A stretch of 64,000 nucleotides of DNA from Deltaproteobacteria bacterium (GTDB taxonomy: Bacteria; Myxococcota_A; UBA796; SXON01), in the NCBI GenBank assembly GCA_014191855.1, contig BJHF01000007.1, positions 36,782-100,781 on the forward strand. Direction: 5' to 3'. The notes under the pieces were generated by a model that was not told the DNA's origin, made no database searches, and saw only the letters and a list, made by a program, of their open reading frames with translations. Of the stretch, positions 8,770 through 17,418 are shown piece after piece. The first letter of the stretch is position 1; every line of letters begins with the position of its first letter. A program made the position numbers and the translations under genes.

Positions 8770-9273
8770 CTACCGCCGCGAGAGCCTCGTTTCGACCGCT
8801 CGGGTCTCCTCGCCTGCGGGTGAGATGTTGGTGGCTTCGACCAGCAGCGTCGTCGGGTCCACCAACCGGATCGTCGTACGCCAGCCCCAGCGCTCGCCGG
8901 CCGCGGCGTAGCTGCCGAGGAAGCTCAGGGCGCCTTCGGGCGTCGGCGCGCCGGGGGCGTACATCAATCCCGTGCCGAGGTGGAAGCTGTCGGCCCAGGC
9001 GAGCGCGAAGTGACCCTCCGCCTCGTCGAACGTGAGCAGGAACATGCCGGCGTGCGGCTTGCCCATCGCGGTTCCGGTGTACGTGGCGCGGGCCATACGC
9101 CCCCCCAGGATCGGCTCGATCGTGGCCACCGTCGTGGTTTGCTCGGGTTCGGCACCGGGTTCGATCCAGGTGTTCGTGGTGCCAGACCAGCCGCCCGAGA
9201 GCGCCAGGAGCGGGCCCTGGGCCAAGCCGGGTTCGAATGGGGCGGTGGCAGCGTGCGCGAGATCGATGGACAT
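8770..9273 (-). CDS. DUF1579-like protein
   Basis: 167 residues. The start at 9273 (MSIDLAHAATAPFEPG) is preferred over an upstream in-frame codon because GGAG lies six bases before it. The core (LSGGWSGTTNTWIEPG, ATIEPILGGRMARATYTG, GMFLLTFDEAEGHFALAWAD, ATNISPAGEETRAVETRL) follows the pattern of DUF1579 proteins: a 'G.W.G...' opening and a lipocalin/calycin-like run of strands. The biochemical role is unknown in the family. The protein is soluble and has no signal. Confidence 0.65.
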   Translation of the reverse strand: MSIDLAHAATAPFEPGLAQGPLLALSGGWSGTTNTWIEPGAEPEQTTTVATIEPILGGRMARATYTGTAMGKPHAGMFLLTFDEAEGHFALAWADSFHLGTGLMYAPGAPTPEGALSFLGSYAAAGERWGWRTTIRLVDPTTLLVEATNISPAGEETRAVETRLSRR

Positions 9274-9357
9274 GAACGGCTCCGGTAAGCGGGGAGTGAA
9301 GGGGACCACGGCTCAACGGAAACCAACGCGCGTTCCCCTCAGGTCGGGAGCAGCCGG

Positions 9358-10950
9358 CTACTCGGAACCATCCCAGGGGTTCGCGCAGTCGGCGTCGGCG
9401 GGCCAGTCGGTGGCGCCGCTTGCGTCGTTGTCTGCGTAGTCGCTGCAGCGGAAGCCGGAACCGGCGACGTGTATACCGCCGCGGGCATTGAAGAAGGCAA
9501 GGTAGCCGCGGCGATATTGGACGATCTCCGCGTCCATGATGGTGCCGCCGGCGGCGCAGGCGGTGCCGTCGCGGTCCATGACGACCCCGTCCACTCCGTC
9601 GGCGGCCACCGCCGAGGCCCAGCCCCAGTTCACGCCGTTCGACTGGTCGCCGCCATCGCGATGAAGCTGCCAGAGCTGAACTCCCCAGTCGCCATCCGTG
9701 CAGGCGTCGTCGCCGCCGGCGAACATCATCCCGAGCTCCGAGCTGGGGAGCCCGTCGAAGTTGCCATAGAGCACCTCGGGATCGAGGGTGTCGGGGCTAC
9801 GGGTGTCCGGCGCGGTCACGTCGTCGGGCGGCGGGGTGCCGGCCCAGGCGATCTCGGTGCAGGCGGCAGCGTCAAATTGGGTGCCAGTCCAGCAGTCGAT
9901 CATGGCGCCGGTGCCGCCGCCGATCCCCCAGGACTGGCCGTTGTCATCGCTCTCGGAGTAGCGGATCGAGGGGCCGCCGGCGTCTTCCGTCACAAACCAC
10001 ATCCGCCAGAGCGCCGTGGCGGGATCGTACCAGAGGGTGGGCACGCTCACGAAGCTGTGCAGGTTCGCGGCGCCGTCTCCACCGTGCTCCGACGTGTTTT
10101 GAACACGCACGTCTGTAGGCCCCGGCACCGTCGCGCCGCTGGGGAGGTAGCGCGTCCAGGTGCCGTCGAGGTCGCGGGCGTGCGCGGTGAGCAGCGCGCG
10201 GTCGTCGACAGTCGCGGGGTCGGTGTCGCCGTCGGAGATCGCTTCGTACATGAGGAAGAACTGGCACGCGCCGTGCTCGGCGTCGCCGTCGGCCACCGGG
10301 TCGGGCGACATCTCGCAGCGGTAGCCGGTGGTTCCGGCGAAGCTGCACGTGGTAAAATCGTAGGCGGCGGTGAATGTGACACACGCGCCGGGGTTGCTGA
10401 GGCCGAAGCCGTCTGTGGTGTAGGTTGCGCCATTCTCATAGCCCGGCGTGACAGAACGCCCGGTTACCCGCAGACTGCTACACGCGCCACCATTGCCCGA
10501 CACACGGAGCGTCGACGGCTGAACGCCGATGTGGCTCGTGCGATACAACGCGCCATCCCAGGTGAGCGGATCGCCGGTGACGTGCTTCGTGGAGCAGCGC
10601 GCGAGCTGCGCCGCGTTCAGCCCGTGCGCTTCCACGCTGCCGGCGGAGGTGTTGGGGGCGAGCACCGTGATCGGGGAGCCCTTCATCGCGCCGGTTGGGC
10701 CATCGGTGGGATCGTAGCGGTCGAGGGTGAGGGTGCCGGGCGTTGCGGGGTCCACGTACAGGAGCCAGGTGTCGGCGCCGAGCGCGAAGGCGTCGAGGAG
10801 CACCAGACTCTCCGCGCCGGAGGGCACGAGCTCGCCGGAGGCGGCCCAGTCGGCGGGGAGGAAATCACGCCCGGGGATGGCGGCGAGGGTGAGGAGGCCG
10901 GCGCCTACGGTGGCCGCGAAGCGAAGTCGGGAGGCTGATTTTCTCGGCAT
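9358..10950 (-). CDS. Secreted protein with a beta-propeller-like (sialidase/GH-like) region
   Basis: 530 residues from ATG 10950 (MPRKSASRLRFAATVGAGLL). The start was chosen because a positively charged n-region and hydrophobic stretch follow; the longer open frame has no signal, and the ribosome binding site is weak. The middle has propeller-type blades (PTLWYDPATALWRMWFVTED, followed by IRYSESDDNGQSWG) and blade-like sequence with WxMWF and 'S.DNG.SW' Asp-box-like turns. Numerous Cys pairs suggest an extracytoplasmic location. The end, CSDYADNDASGATDWPADADC, is of the Asp-rich type common at the C-terminus of secreted myxobacterial proteins. The substrate is unknown. It is divergent from the universal stress gene, with about 100 bases between starts. 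Confidence 0.65.
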   Translation of the reverse strand: MPRKSASRLRFAATVGAGLLTLAAIPGRDFLPADWAASGELVPSGAESLVLLDAFALGADTWLLYVDPATPGTLTLDRYDPTDGPTGAMKGSPITVLAPNTSAGSVEAHGLNAAQLARCSTKHVTGDPLTWDGALYRTSHIGVQPSTLRVSGNGGACSSLRVTGRSVTPGYENGATYTTDGFGLSNPGACVTFTAAYDFTTCSFAGTTGYRCEMSPDPVADGDAEHGACQFFLMYEAISDGDTDPATVDDRALLTAHARDLDGTWTRYLPSGATVPGPTDVRVQNTSEHGGDGAANLHSFVSVPTLWYDPATALWRMWFVTEDAGGPSIRYSESDDNGQSWGIGGGTGAMIDCWTGTQFDAAACTEIAWAGTPPPDDVTAPDTRSPDTLDPEVLYGNFDGLPSSELGMMFAGGDDACTDGDWGVQLWQLHRDGGDQSNGVNWGWASAVAADGVDGVVMDRDGTACAAGGTIMDAEIVQYRRGYLAFFNARGGIHVAGSGFRCSDYADNDASGATDWPADADCANPWDGSE

Positions 10951-11055
10951 ACCATCGGAGGGGAGGTTTGCAGCGTACACCCTCGCGCTGCCGCTCGCGG
11001 TGCGCGTTTGGTGAAGCCCGAATCGGATACGAGAACGGTGACTATGAGGTACGCC

Positions 11056-11487
11056 ATGCTCAATCACATCCTCCTCGCGATCGACGGCTCCCCTGGCTCC
11101 CGAAAGGCGGCGGATCACGCCAAGATGTTGCTCGCATCCCCGGAGTCACAGCTCACCATCCTCGTCGCGATCGAGCCGCCGGCCGCGGTTACCATCCCCC
11201 CGTTCGACGGGTTCGTCACGACGTCGCAACACCCCTCCCCGGACGAAGTGATCGCTGCCCAGGCGCTCATCGAGGCGATCAAGGTGGAGATGGGCGAGGC
11301 GCGCGTGCACACCCGCGTGGAGTTTGGACCCGCGGCGGAGACGATCTGTCGAATTGCCGACGAGCTGGCCGTGGATCTCATCGTGATCGGCGCCCGAGGC
11401 ATGAACCCGGCGGCGCGGTGGCTACTCGGCTCCGTGAGCGACCGCGTGGTGCACCACGCCACGCAGCCGGTGACCGTGGTGCGGTGA
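11056..11487 (+). CDS. Universal stress protein (UspA family)
   Basis: 143 residues from ATG 11056 (MLNHILLAIDGSPGS), which has GAGG seven bases upstream. An ATG at 11044 and a TTG at 11008 are in frame but would add an unusual leader. The single Usp domain opens with the Asp in ILLAIDGS and closes with GARGMNPAARWLLGS. That matches the G-2x-G-9x-G-S/T nucleotide-binding signature, so an ATP-binding UspA subclass is likely. It is a cytosolic stress protein. It stands alone and is convergent with icd. Confidence 0.9.
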   Translation: MLNHILLAIDGSPGSRKAADHAKMLLASPESQLTILVAIEPPAAVTIPPFDGFVTTSQHPSPDEVIAAQALIEAIKVEMGEARVHTRVEFGPAAETICRIADELAVDLIVIGARGMNPAARWLLGSVSDRVVHHATQPVTVVR

Positions 11488-11539
11488 GGGGGGTGGGCGG
11501 CGGCGCCCAGAAGCGCGGCGGCGCCGGGCTCCTGACCGG

Positions 11540-11742
11540 GCATCCCCACCCAGATGAAACGGATCGAAACGCATCCCCGCCTATTTGAAACGTGGGGGCG
11601 GCGGAGGCTCCGCTCAAGGGGCGGGGCCCACGGAAAAACGTCACTTATTCAACCGAGCTTGGCCCCGTGCCGGGGGGCGCGGCCCGGCCTGTTTCATCCA
11701 GGGTGGGATGCGAAAACTTTGGTTTCATCCAGCGGGGGATGG
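11540..11742. repeat. Four copies of a ~21-bp repeat, two direct then two inverted
   Basis: Forward copies start at 11540 and 11571; both begin GCATCCCC and end TGAAACG. Inverted copies at 11691-11711 and 11722-11742 begin GTTTCATCCAG and end GGGATG(C/G). Both pairs have the same 31-base period, with spacers of about 9-10 bases that differ. The inverted copies contain their own CATCC...GGATG stems. The array sits between the convergent 3' ends of the stress gene and icd. The rest of 11488-11874 is GC-rich with no gene seen. Confidence 0.7.
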
Positions 11743-11874
11743 TCGGGCGCGGGGGCGACGTACGCCCGGCGCGGGCGGCGAACGCCCCCCGCCGGGAATC
11801 GCAACGCGCCGCCGCCCCCTCCTGACGAAGGGAACGTGGCCGCGCGCGTTGCCCCGGAGGTGCCTGTTCTCGGC

Positions 11875-13095
11875 CTACCAGCTCGCCATCTTCGCCTGCA
11901 ACCCCTGATCCAGCGCGTCGAGGAACGCCTCGGTCGTGAGCCACGGCTGCGTGGGGCTGATGAGGATCGCGAGGTCCTTTGTCATCTTTCCGGACTCGAC
12001 CGTCTCGACGCACACCGCCTCAAGCGCGTCTGCGAAGCGCACGACGTCGGGAGTGTTATCGAACTGGCCGCGGTACTTCAGCCCCTGGGTCCAGGCGAAG
12101 ATGCTGGCGATGGGGTTGGTGGACGTCGGGCGGCCCTTCTGGTGCTCGCGGTAGTGCCGCGTGACCGTGCCGTGCGCCGCCTCCGCCTCGACCGTCTTGC
12201 CGTCGGGGGTGAGCAGCACCGAAGTCATGAGGCCCAAGCTGCCGAAGCCCTGGGCCACGCTGTCGGACTGCACGTCCCCGTCGTAGTTCTTGCAGGCCCA
12301 CACAAAGCCACCTTCCCACTTCATGGCGGAGGCGACCATGTCGTCGATCAAACGGTGCTCGTACACGATGCCCTTGGCCTTGAACGCCGCTTCGAACTCC
12401 TCGACGTACACCTTCTCGAACAGGTCCTTGAAGCGCCCGTCGTAGCGCTTGAGGATCGTGTTCTTCGTGGAGAGGTAGAGGGGCCAGCCGCGGTTGAGCG
12501 CGTAGGTCATCGACGAGCGCGCGAAGCCGCGGATCGACTCGTCGAGGTTGTACATGCCCATCGCAACGCCGGATTCGGCGAAGTCGTAGACCTTGTGGGT
12601 GATGGTGGGGCCGCCGTCCTTCGGCACAAAGGTCATCGTGAGCGTGCCGGCGCCCGGGACGAGGAAGTCGGTGGCGCGGTACTGGTCGCCGAACGCGTGG
12701 CGGCCGATGACGATGGGGCGCGTCCAACCTGGCACAAGGCGCGGGACGTTCTTGCAGATGATCGGCTCGCGGAAGATGGTGCCGCCGAGGATGTTGCGGA
12801 TGGTGCCGTTGGGCGACTTCCACATCTCCTGGAGGTTGAACTCCTTTACGCGGGCTTCGTCGGGCGTGATCGTCGCGCACTTCACGGCCACGCCGTACTT
12901 CTTGGTGGCGTTGGCGGAGTCGACGGTCACCTGGTCGCGCGTGGCGTCGCGGTGCTCGACGCCGAGGTCGTAGTAGTCGAGCTCGATGTCGAGGTAGGGG
13001 AGGATGAGCTTGTCCTTGATGAACTGCCAGATGATCCGCGTCATCTCGTCGCCATCCATCTCAACCAGCGGGGTCGTGACCTTGATCTTCGCCAT
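11875..13095 (-). CDS. icd: NADP-dependent isocitrate dehydrogenase (eukaryote-like type)
   Basis: 406 residues. It oxidises isocitrate to 2-oxoglutarate plus CO2 with NADP+ in the TCA cycle. It begins [20 protein letters not shown], the start typical of the dimeric eukaryote-like IDH subfamily rather than the E. coli Icd type. Visible elements are the substrate loop [19 protein letters not shown], then [14 protein letters not shown], the metal-binding [11 protein letters not shown] and the NADP-binding [15 protein letters not shown]. Length and order are complete. The start ATG 13095 lies 45 bases from a repeated palindrome that sits between this gene and the divergent neighbour. Confidence 0.95.
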   Translation of the reverse strand: MAKIKVTTPLVEMDGDEMTRIIWQFIKDKLILPYLDIELDYYDLGVEHRDATRDQVTVDSANATKKYGVAVKCATITPDEARVKEFNLQEMWKSPNGTIRNILGGTIFREPIICKNVPRLVPGWTRPIVIGRHAFGDQYRATDFLVPGAGTLTMTFVPKDGGPTITHKVYDFAESGVAMGMYNLDESIRGFARSSMTYALNRGWPLYLSTKNTILKRYDGRFKDLFEKVYVEEFEAAFKAKGIVYEHRLIDDMVASAMKWEGGFVWACKNYDGDVQSDSVAQGFGSLGLMTSVLLTPDGKTVEAEAAHGTVTRHYREHQKGRPTSTNPIASIFAWTQGLKYRGQFDNTPDVVRFADALEAVCVETVESGKMTKDLAILISPTQPWLTTEAFLDALDQGLQAKMASW

Positions 13096-13139
13096 CGGGG
13101 AACCTCAGTAGGGGGCGCGCCTGCTAACCGACGGCGGAG

Positions 13140-13195
13140 GGGGTCAGGACGGTGCCATTGCGATTAGTCAATCGCAATGGCAACGCCCTGACCCC
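13140..13195. repeat. 56-bp palindromic element, copy 1
   Basis: Arms of 26 bases (beginning GGGGTCAGGACGG and ending CCCTGACCCC) surround a 4-base centre, with two mismatched positions between the arms. It is the same element as the perfect palindrome at 46255-46311. It lies between the divergent icd and AgmX-like genes. A GTG inside it (13152) is the first start codon of the rightward reading frame. Confidence 0.9.
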
Positions 13196-14417
13196 GGTGC
13201 GCGTTTTCGCACTATGCGTCGTGATCGCCGCCGGCGCGTGGGCGGCGTGGTGTTCGCCGTATGCCGAGCACTGGCGGTGGCGCCGGGCGGTGGAAGCGGA
13301 GCATGAGCGGGCGGAAGTTGTGCTCCGGGCGATCGCGCTGCCTGAGGGGAAAGGGGGTGAGCCGGCGGGTGCGCGGATCATCGTCGCGGTCGGGGAGCGC
13401 TTGACGGTGGACGAGACGGGTTGGGCGTTGGCGCAGGACTGGACCGGCGGGGCGTTCAATTACGGGCCTTGGTTGCTGGACTTTGCGCTGGACGACGACG
13501 TTCTGGGTATGACGTTCGAACCCCTGGAGATGGAGCTGCGGTCGATCGGGGACCTGCGGGGACTGAACGACGCCGAACGCGTCGTGGAGCTGCACGCCGG
13601 TCGCGACGTTCCCTTCGGTACGGTGCGGAAGGTGTTGTTCACCCTCTACGATGCGGGTTGGTACGCTTGGCTTCGCGTGGACGGGTCGCGGGGAGTCACC
13701 GCGCTTCGGCACTCCTTCCCCGCGGTTCCGGAGATCGACGGTGCAGAACTGCCCGTCCTGGTCGTGCACCTCCGCGCCGACGGGGCGTACGTTCAGCGTC
13801 GGGAGCGCCTGGATGACTGGCTCGGCCTGGGTGTGGGAGTGAACCTCCCAAAGATCGGCGACAAGCAAGACTTCCCCGCCATCGAGCAGCTCATGACGAC
13901 GGATCGTGAGCGTTTCCCCGCCAAAACCATCGCACTCCTCAACACCGACGACGATGTGACTTACGCCGAGATGATCTCGGCGTTCCAGCTCGCCAGCGGA
14001 AACAGCTACTTGATCTGGCTGGCCGGCGGACCCGCGAACCCCGGCGCCGACACGCCTCCCTCCGAGCCGCCCGAACTCAACGTCCTCTTGGCCGGCACCA
14101 TCCCCGGCACCCCCGCCATCATGGGCCACCTTTCCCGCGTCGAGATCGCAGCCGTCGTGAAGCGCAACCTGAATCAGCTTCACTACTGCTACCAGCGCGA
14201 GCTGGTCAAGTCCCCCACGTTGACCGGCAAGATCACCGTGAAGTTCGTCATCACGAAGGACGGTTCGGTCTCCACGGCCTCCACGAAGTCGTCCACCATG
14301 CACAGCCCCGCCGTAGAGACCTGCATCAACGCCCGCTTCATGCGGTTCACGTTCCCCGAGCCGAAGAGCGGTGGCCTCGTGATCGTGTCCTACCCCTTCA
14401 CGTTCAGCCCAGGGTAG
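13152..14417 (+). CDS. AgmX/PglI C-terminal domain protein (TonB-like, gliding-motility type)
   Basis: Up to 421 residues. One membrane span (about residues 17-36, FALCVVIAAGAWAAW) is followed by a large periplasmic region. The last 95 residues match the AgmX/PglI C-terminal domain, a TonB-like module known from myxobacteria: EIAAVVKRNLNQLHYCYQRE, then TGKITVKFVITKDGSVS, then a Cys-containing helix (VETCINARFMRFTFPEP) and a final strand IVSYPFTF. A Cys pair in this domain is typical. The middle resembles ExbD-like repeats (LPVLVVHLRADGAYVQ). The GTG at 13152 lies inside a repeated palindrome, so the native start may be a GTG just downstream near 13197. The role is inferred from the family: energy coupling or envelope assembly. 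Confidence 0.8.
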   Translation: MPLRLVNRNGNALTPVRVFALCVVIAAGAWAAWCSPYAEHWRWRRAVEAEHERAEVVLRAIALPEGKGGEPAGARIIVAVGERLTVDETGWALAQDWTGGAFNYGPWLLDFALDDDVLGMTFEPLEMELRSIGDLRGLNDAERVVELHAGRDVPFGTVRKVLFTLYDAGWYAWLRVDGSRGVTALRHSFPAVPEIDGAELPVLVVHLRADGAYVQRRERLDDWLGLGVGVNLPKIGDKQDFPAIEQLMTTDRERFPAKTIALLNTDDDVTYAEMISAFQLASGNSYLIWLAGGPANPGADTPPSEPPELNVLLAGTIPGTPAIMGHLSRVEIAAVVKRNLNQLHYCYQRELVKSPTLTGKITVKFVITKDGSVSTASTKSSTMHSPAVETCINARFMRFTFPEPKSGGLVIVSYPFTFSPG

Positions 14418-14498
14418 CCGCCGGCCTGCACGAGCCTGCCGGCAGACTTTGCGCGTTCACGACAATTCCCACCGCGTCAGGGGCTAAATCGTGGTGCG

Positions 14499-14762
14499 AT
14501 GGGTCCGCACTTCACCGCCGCCCGCTTCGCCCTCCGCCGGCCCGTGCTGCTCGTCGCCGCCACGGTGCCGTTGCCCTCCGGCTGGGTTCCCGAGGCGATC
14601 GACGCGTTCCTGGATCGCAGCCGCGTGAGGTTCACCGAGCCGGCCCCCCTGATGTGGCTTGCGTACGACGACGACGAGCCGACGGTCCTGTTCAGCCTCG
14701 TTCCTGGCCCCGCGGTGGACGTGCCGGAGCCCCAGCACTTCCGGCGCACGTCGGCCGCGTAG
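14499..14762 (+). CDS. MGPH-VPEAI family protein, short paralog 1
   Basis: 87 residues from ATG 14499. The ribosome binding site is poor. It opens MGPHFTAARFALRRP and contains GWVPEAIDAFLDRSR, then WLAYDDDEPTVLF. The same three blocks in the same order occur in the proteins at 14858 (MGPH, GLVPEAIVAFQIASRR, EEPTLREERP) and 17419 (MGPH, GLVPEAIAAFLEASRR, EEEPTVCEERP). This makes a spurious ORF unlikely. There is no signal peptide. The family is not one I can name, and the function is unknown. Confidence 0.65.
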   Translation: MGPHFTAARFALRRPVLLVAATVPLPSGWVPEAIDAFLDRSRVRFTEPAPLMWLAYDDDEPTVLFSLVPGPAVDVPEPQHFRRTSAA

Positions 14763-14857
14763 GGGGGCGTTCTCGCGGGTCCCTGACACGGTCTGGACAA
14801 CCTGTGCCCGGATCTGTTCTACTGTCGCCGCGTTCCCCCTCCTCTTCGGAGCCTCCG

Positions 14858-15253
14858 ATGGGTCCACACGGCCTCACCGCTACTACGCGTACCCAACGCC
14901 TCGCCCGCCCAGCGCTTTGCCTGGTGCCGCAAGCGCCGCCAGTCGCAGCCGGCCTCGTCCCTGAGGCGATCGTGGCGTTTCAGATCGCGAGCCGGCGTGC
15001 AGCCGGGCTGGTCGTCGCCGCCGGCGAGGCGAGTGTGCAGGTGGAGCAAGCCCCGCTTTTCGCCGGCGAGGAGCCGACGCTGCGGGAGGAGCGGCCCGCT
15101 GGCGCTGCGGCGCTGCCGGAGCCGACTCCGGAGGCGGTGATGGTCGCCGCGCCGCATTCGCACGAGCCGGCGGTGTCGGCGAGGCCCGCGCAAACCGTCG
15201 TACCCCGGGTGTCGCTCGACGACCTCGAGGACTGGTTCACCGGGGAAATCTAG
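14858..15253 (+). CDS. MGPH-VPEAI family protein, paralog 2
   Basis: 131 residues from ATG 14858, with GGAG 8-9 bases upstream. Block 1 is MGPHGLTATTRTQRLARP. Block 2 is AGLVPEAIVAFQIASRRAAG. Block 3 is acidic, FAGEEPTLREERPAG. A Pro/Ala-rich segment and a C-terminal tail RVSLDDLEDWFTGEI follow. It has no signal peptide or membrane span. It sits between paralog 1 and the SdrD-type secreted protein, all on the + strand, so it is probably part of the same functional locus. The function is unknown. Confidence 0.7.
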   Translation: MGPHGLTATTRTQRLARPALCLVPQAPPVAAGLVPEAIVAFQIASRRAAGLVVAAGEASVQVEQAPLFAGEEPTLREERPAGAAALPEPTPEAVMVAAPHSHEPAVSARPAQTVVPRVSLDDLEDWFTGEI

Positions 15254-15348
15254 CGGCACAACGCGGCCGCCGGCTCAGGGCGAATCGCGGCTCCCGGTCC
15301 CCTTCATCGGCCCCCTCGCTGCGATTCGCGTCGCCGTCCAGCGGACAG

Positions 15349-15461
15349 CTTGACGTGTCAAGTTGTCTCCGTCGCAGGCGGCGAACTGGGCGCGGCGACA
15401 AATAATCATAAAAACAAAAACAACACGGAATTGCGACGCTTTGTCGCACGTCTTGTGCGAC
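15349..15461. promoter_or_regulatory. Two perfect dyads upstream of the SdrD-type gene
   Basis: CTTGAC-GT-GTCAAG at 15349-15362 and GTCGCAC-GTCTT-GTGCGAC at 15443-15461 are perfect inverted repeats in the 318-base gap before the secreted protein gene. A strikingly A-rich patch lies between them (about 15399-15423, in an otherwise GC-rich region). This layout looks like operators around a promoter. No exact -35/-10 pair could be assigned. Confidence 0.5.
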
Positions 15462-15571
15462 CTCTTGTCACCGCTCCGTGACCCCGCCCCAGAGCCCTCC
15501 GTACTCCTATCGACGCCGCACCGGCCGAGGTCGTAGCGGGTCGTTCCTCCCCCCGAACTCTGGAGTGCTTC

Positions 15572-17407
15572 ATGGCCCACGCTGCTCGTCGTTTCCTGGT
15601 TCCTGGTCTGCTCACCGCCGTCGCTCTCGGCGTGCCACTCGCCGCTTACGCCGCGAACCTCTCGGGTGCGATCTTCACCACGAACTCGACGGGTACCGTC
15701 GTCAACGAAAACACCCAGTACACCGCGAAGACAGACGTGTACCTCGACGGTGGACCCGGCCCCAACGCGCCAGCGAGCGCGGCGGGGCTCCCGGCAGGCG
15801 ACTACTACTACCAGGTGACCGACCCGAGCGGCAAGGACCTGCTTTCGACCGACAACATCTCCTGCCGCAAGGTGCACGTGAACAGCGCCGGCGTGATCAG
15901 CCAGATCTACTCGGGCCTGAACTACAGCGCGGTGAAAGGCTTGTGGACCGGCACGGCCTGCACCCACACCTCGAACACGGACACCGACCACGCCAGCGCC
16001 GGGGCCAAGACCGTGCAGCTCTACCCCTTCGATGACACGCCGAACCTGGGCGGCGTCTACAAGGTGTGGTTGACCCCCACGAGCAGCTACACGGGCAGCA
16101 CCGCGGGTTGCTCGGGCAAGTCCACGAGCGCGTGCAATAACAGCGGCGAGCTCTACAGCTCGGGGAACTACCACGGCTTTGTGAGCTCCCAATCCAAGAC
16201 CGACAACTTCAAGGTGGTGTACAAGGGCAAGACGTTCACGGCGCCCTATGTGACCGTGTCGAAGTTCCACGACGCCAACGCGAACGGTGTGCAGGACAGC
16301 GGCGAGTCGAGCGTTACGGGCTGGGCGGTGGACGCGACGGACAACCTCGGCGTCACGAACACCCTGTTCACGGCGGCCACGCTCACGGCCTACACGGCGG
16401 GCGCGTACAGCTTCACGGAGAGCACCCCTGCGGGCACGGCTCAGACCGTGGCGTACAAGGACGGCGCGGTCCAGAGCAGCTACCCGACCGCGTCGGCGAC
16501 GGTGAGCGTGACGATCGCGGGCACCTCCGGTGAGACACACAGCGTGGTGTATGGCAACGTCGGTCTCGGCAGCTTCGACGCCTGCAAGGTGTTCGACCGC
16601 AACGGGAACGGGGTGCAGGATGCCGACGAAGCCCTCGTCGAAGGCTGGCAGTTCACGCTCTCCGGCACGACCGTGCTCGGCGGGGCCGTGGGCAGCACCC
16701 AGCTCACCGACGCGAGCGGCTGTGCCTCCTGGGAGGACCTGCTCCCCGGCACCTACACGGTGACGGAAGGCACGGAGACCTCCGGCGAGTGGACGGCGAT
16801 CGGCGCGACGAGCTCGACGCAGGTCATCACGTCCACCCTGTCGGGCTCCAGCATGAGCGGCACGGCGGCGGCGGCGGACTACACGAACCAGCGCTGGTTG
16901 GTCGCGGACTTCGGCACCAAGGGCTACTGGCACAACCAGAACGGTCTTGCCGAGCTGACCCAGGACAACATCGACGCGGTGAACGTGCTGGATCCGTACT
17001 CGTCGTCCTCGGACTACTCAAGCAGCGCGGATGAGCCCTTCGATGGGTACCTGGCGAGCGGGGCGGCGGTATGCACCGAGACCGTGGGCGCCGACTGCGG
17101 CACCGGCCAGGCCGAGGTTTCCGAGTTCCTCACCGAGGACAACGGCACCGGCACGCACGAAGAGCAGCTCGCGCAGCAGCTCCTCGCGTTCATCTTCAAC
17201 GTGCAGCACCGCCTGGATGACGGCGGAGCCTACGTGGTGGTGAACGGCGGGCTGATCTCGGCGGACGACCTGGTGGCCGACGCCATTTACATCTGGAACT
17301 ACGGTTCGGATGCGGAGGTGGTGGCGATGCAGGAGCTGCTTGAGAGCTTCAACAGCAGCGACGCCGTGTCGTACGTACCGGTCGACCCTGGCACTCCGGC
17401 GTTCTAG
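15572..17407 (+). CDS. Secreted SdrD-B/Cna-B-type repeat protein
   Basis: 611 residues with a signal peptide (MAHAARRFLVPGLLTAVALG, cleavage after about residue 29). Residues about 30-225 are an N-terminal beta-rich domain with a Cys pair. Two SdrD-B-like domains follow, each opening with a calcium-binding-type turn: FHDANANGVQDSGES at about 230 and VFDRNGNGVQDADEA at about 340. Each runs on into a prealbumin-like strand set with a 'G.Y.F.E' close. The C-terminal 170 residues start GTKGYWHNQNGLAEL and contain a Cys pair and acidic helices. This tail is often found in such surface proteins. There is no LPXTG or clear anchor, so it is probably released or bound to the outer surface. It is followed after 11 bases by paralog 3, likely one operon. 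Confidence 0.75.
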   Translation: MAHAARRFLVPGLLTAVALGVPLAAYAANLSGAIFTTNSTGTVVNENTQYTAKTDVYLDGGPGPNAPASAAGLPAGDYYYQVTDPSGKDLLSTDNISCRKVHVNSAGVISQIYSGLNYSAVKGLWTGTACTHTSNTDTDHASAGAKTVQLYPFDDTPNLGGVYKVWLTPTSSYTGSTAGCSGKSTSACNNSGELYSSGNYHGFVSSQSKTDNFKVVYKGKTFTAPYVTVSKFHDANANGVQDSGESSVTGWAVDATDNLGVTNTLFTAATLTAYTAGAYSFTESTPAGTAQTVAYKDGAVQSSYPTASATVSVTIAGTSGETHSVVYGNVGLGSFDACKVFDRNGNGVQDADEALVEGWQFTLSGTTVLGGAVGSTQLTDASGCASWEDLLPGTYTVTEGTETSGEWTAIGATSSTQVITSTLSGSSMSGTAAAADYTNQRWLVADFGTKGYWHNQNGLAELTQDNIDAVNVLDPYSSSSDYSSSADEPFDGYLASGAAVCTETVGADCGTGQAEVSEFLTEDNGTGTHEEQLAQQLLAFIFNVQHRLDDGGAYVVVNGGLISADDLVADAIYIWNYGSDAEVVAMQELLESFNSSDAVSYVPVDPGTPAF

Positions 17408-17418
17408 GCAAAAAACCC

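Noticed and set aside
8762..8770. CCTGACCCC, the end sequence of the 57-bp palindrome, also at 2937-2945
   Set aside because: Only nine bases match and no second arm is present. Chance is sufficient.
11540..11742. CRISPR array
   Set aside because: Only two copies per orientation, spacers of about 10 bases, inverted pairs and no cas genes.
15275..16933. 552-residue minus-strand frame antisense to the SdrD-type protein
   Set aside because: It is Arg/Val/His-rich shadow sequence without a domain. The sense frame has a signal peptide and recognisable repeats.
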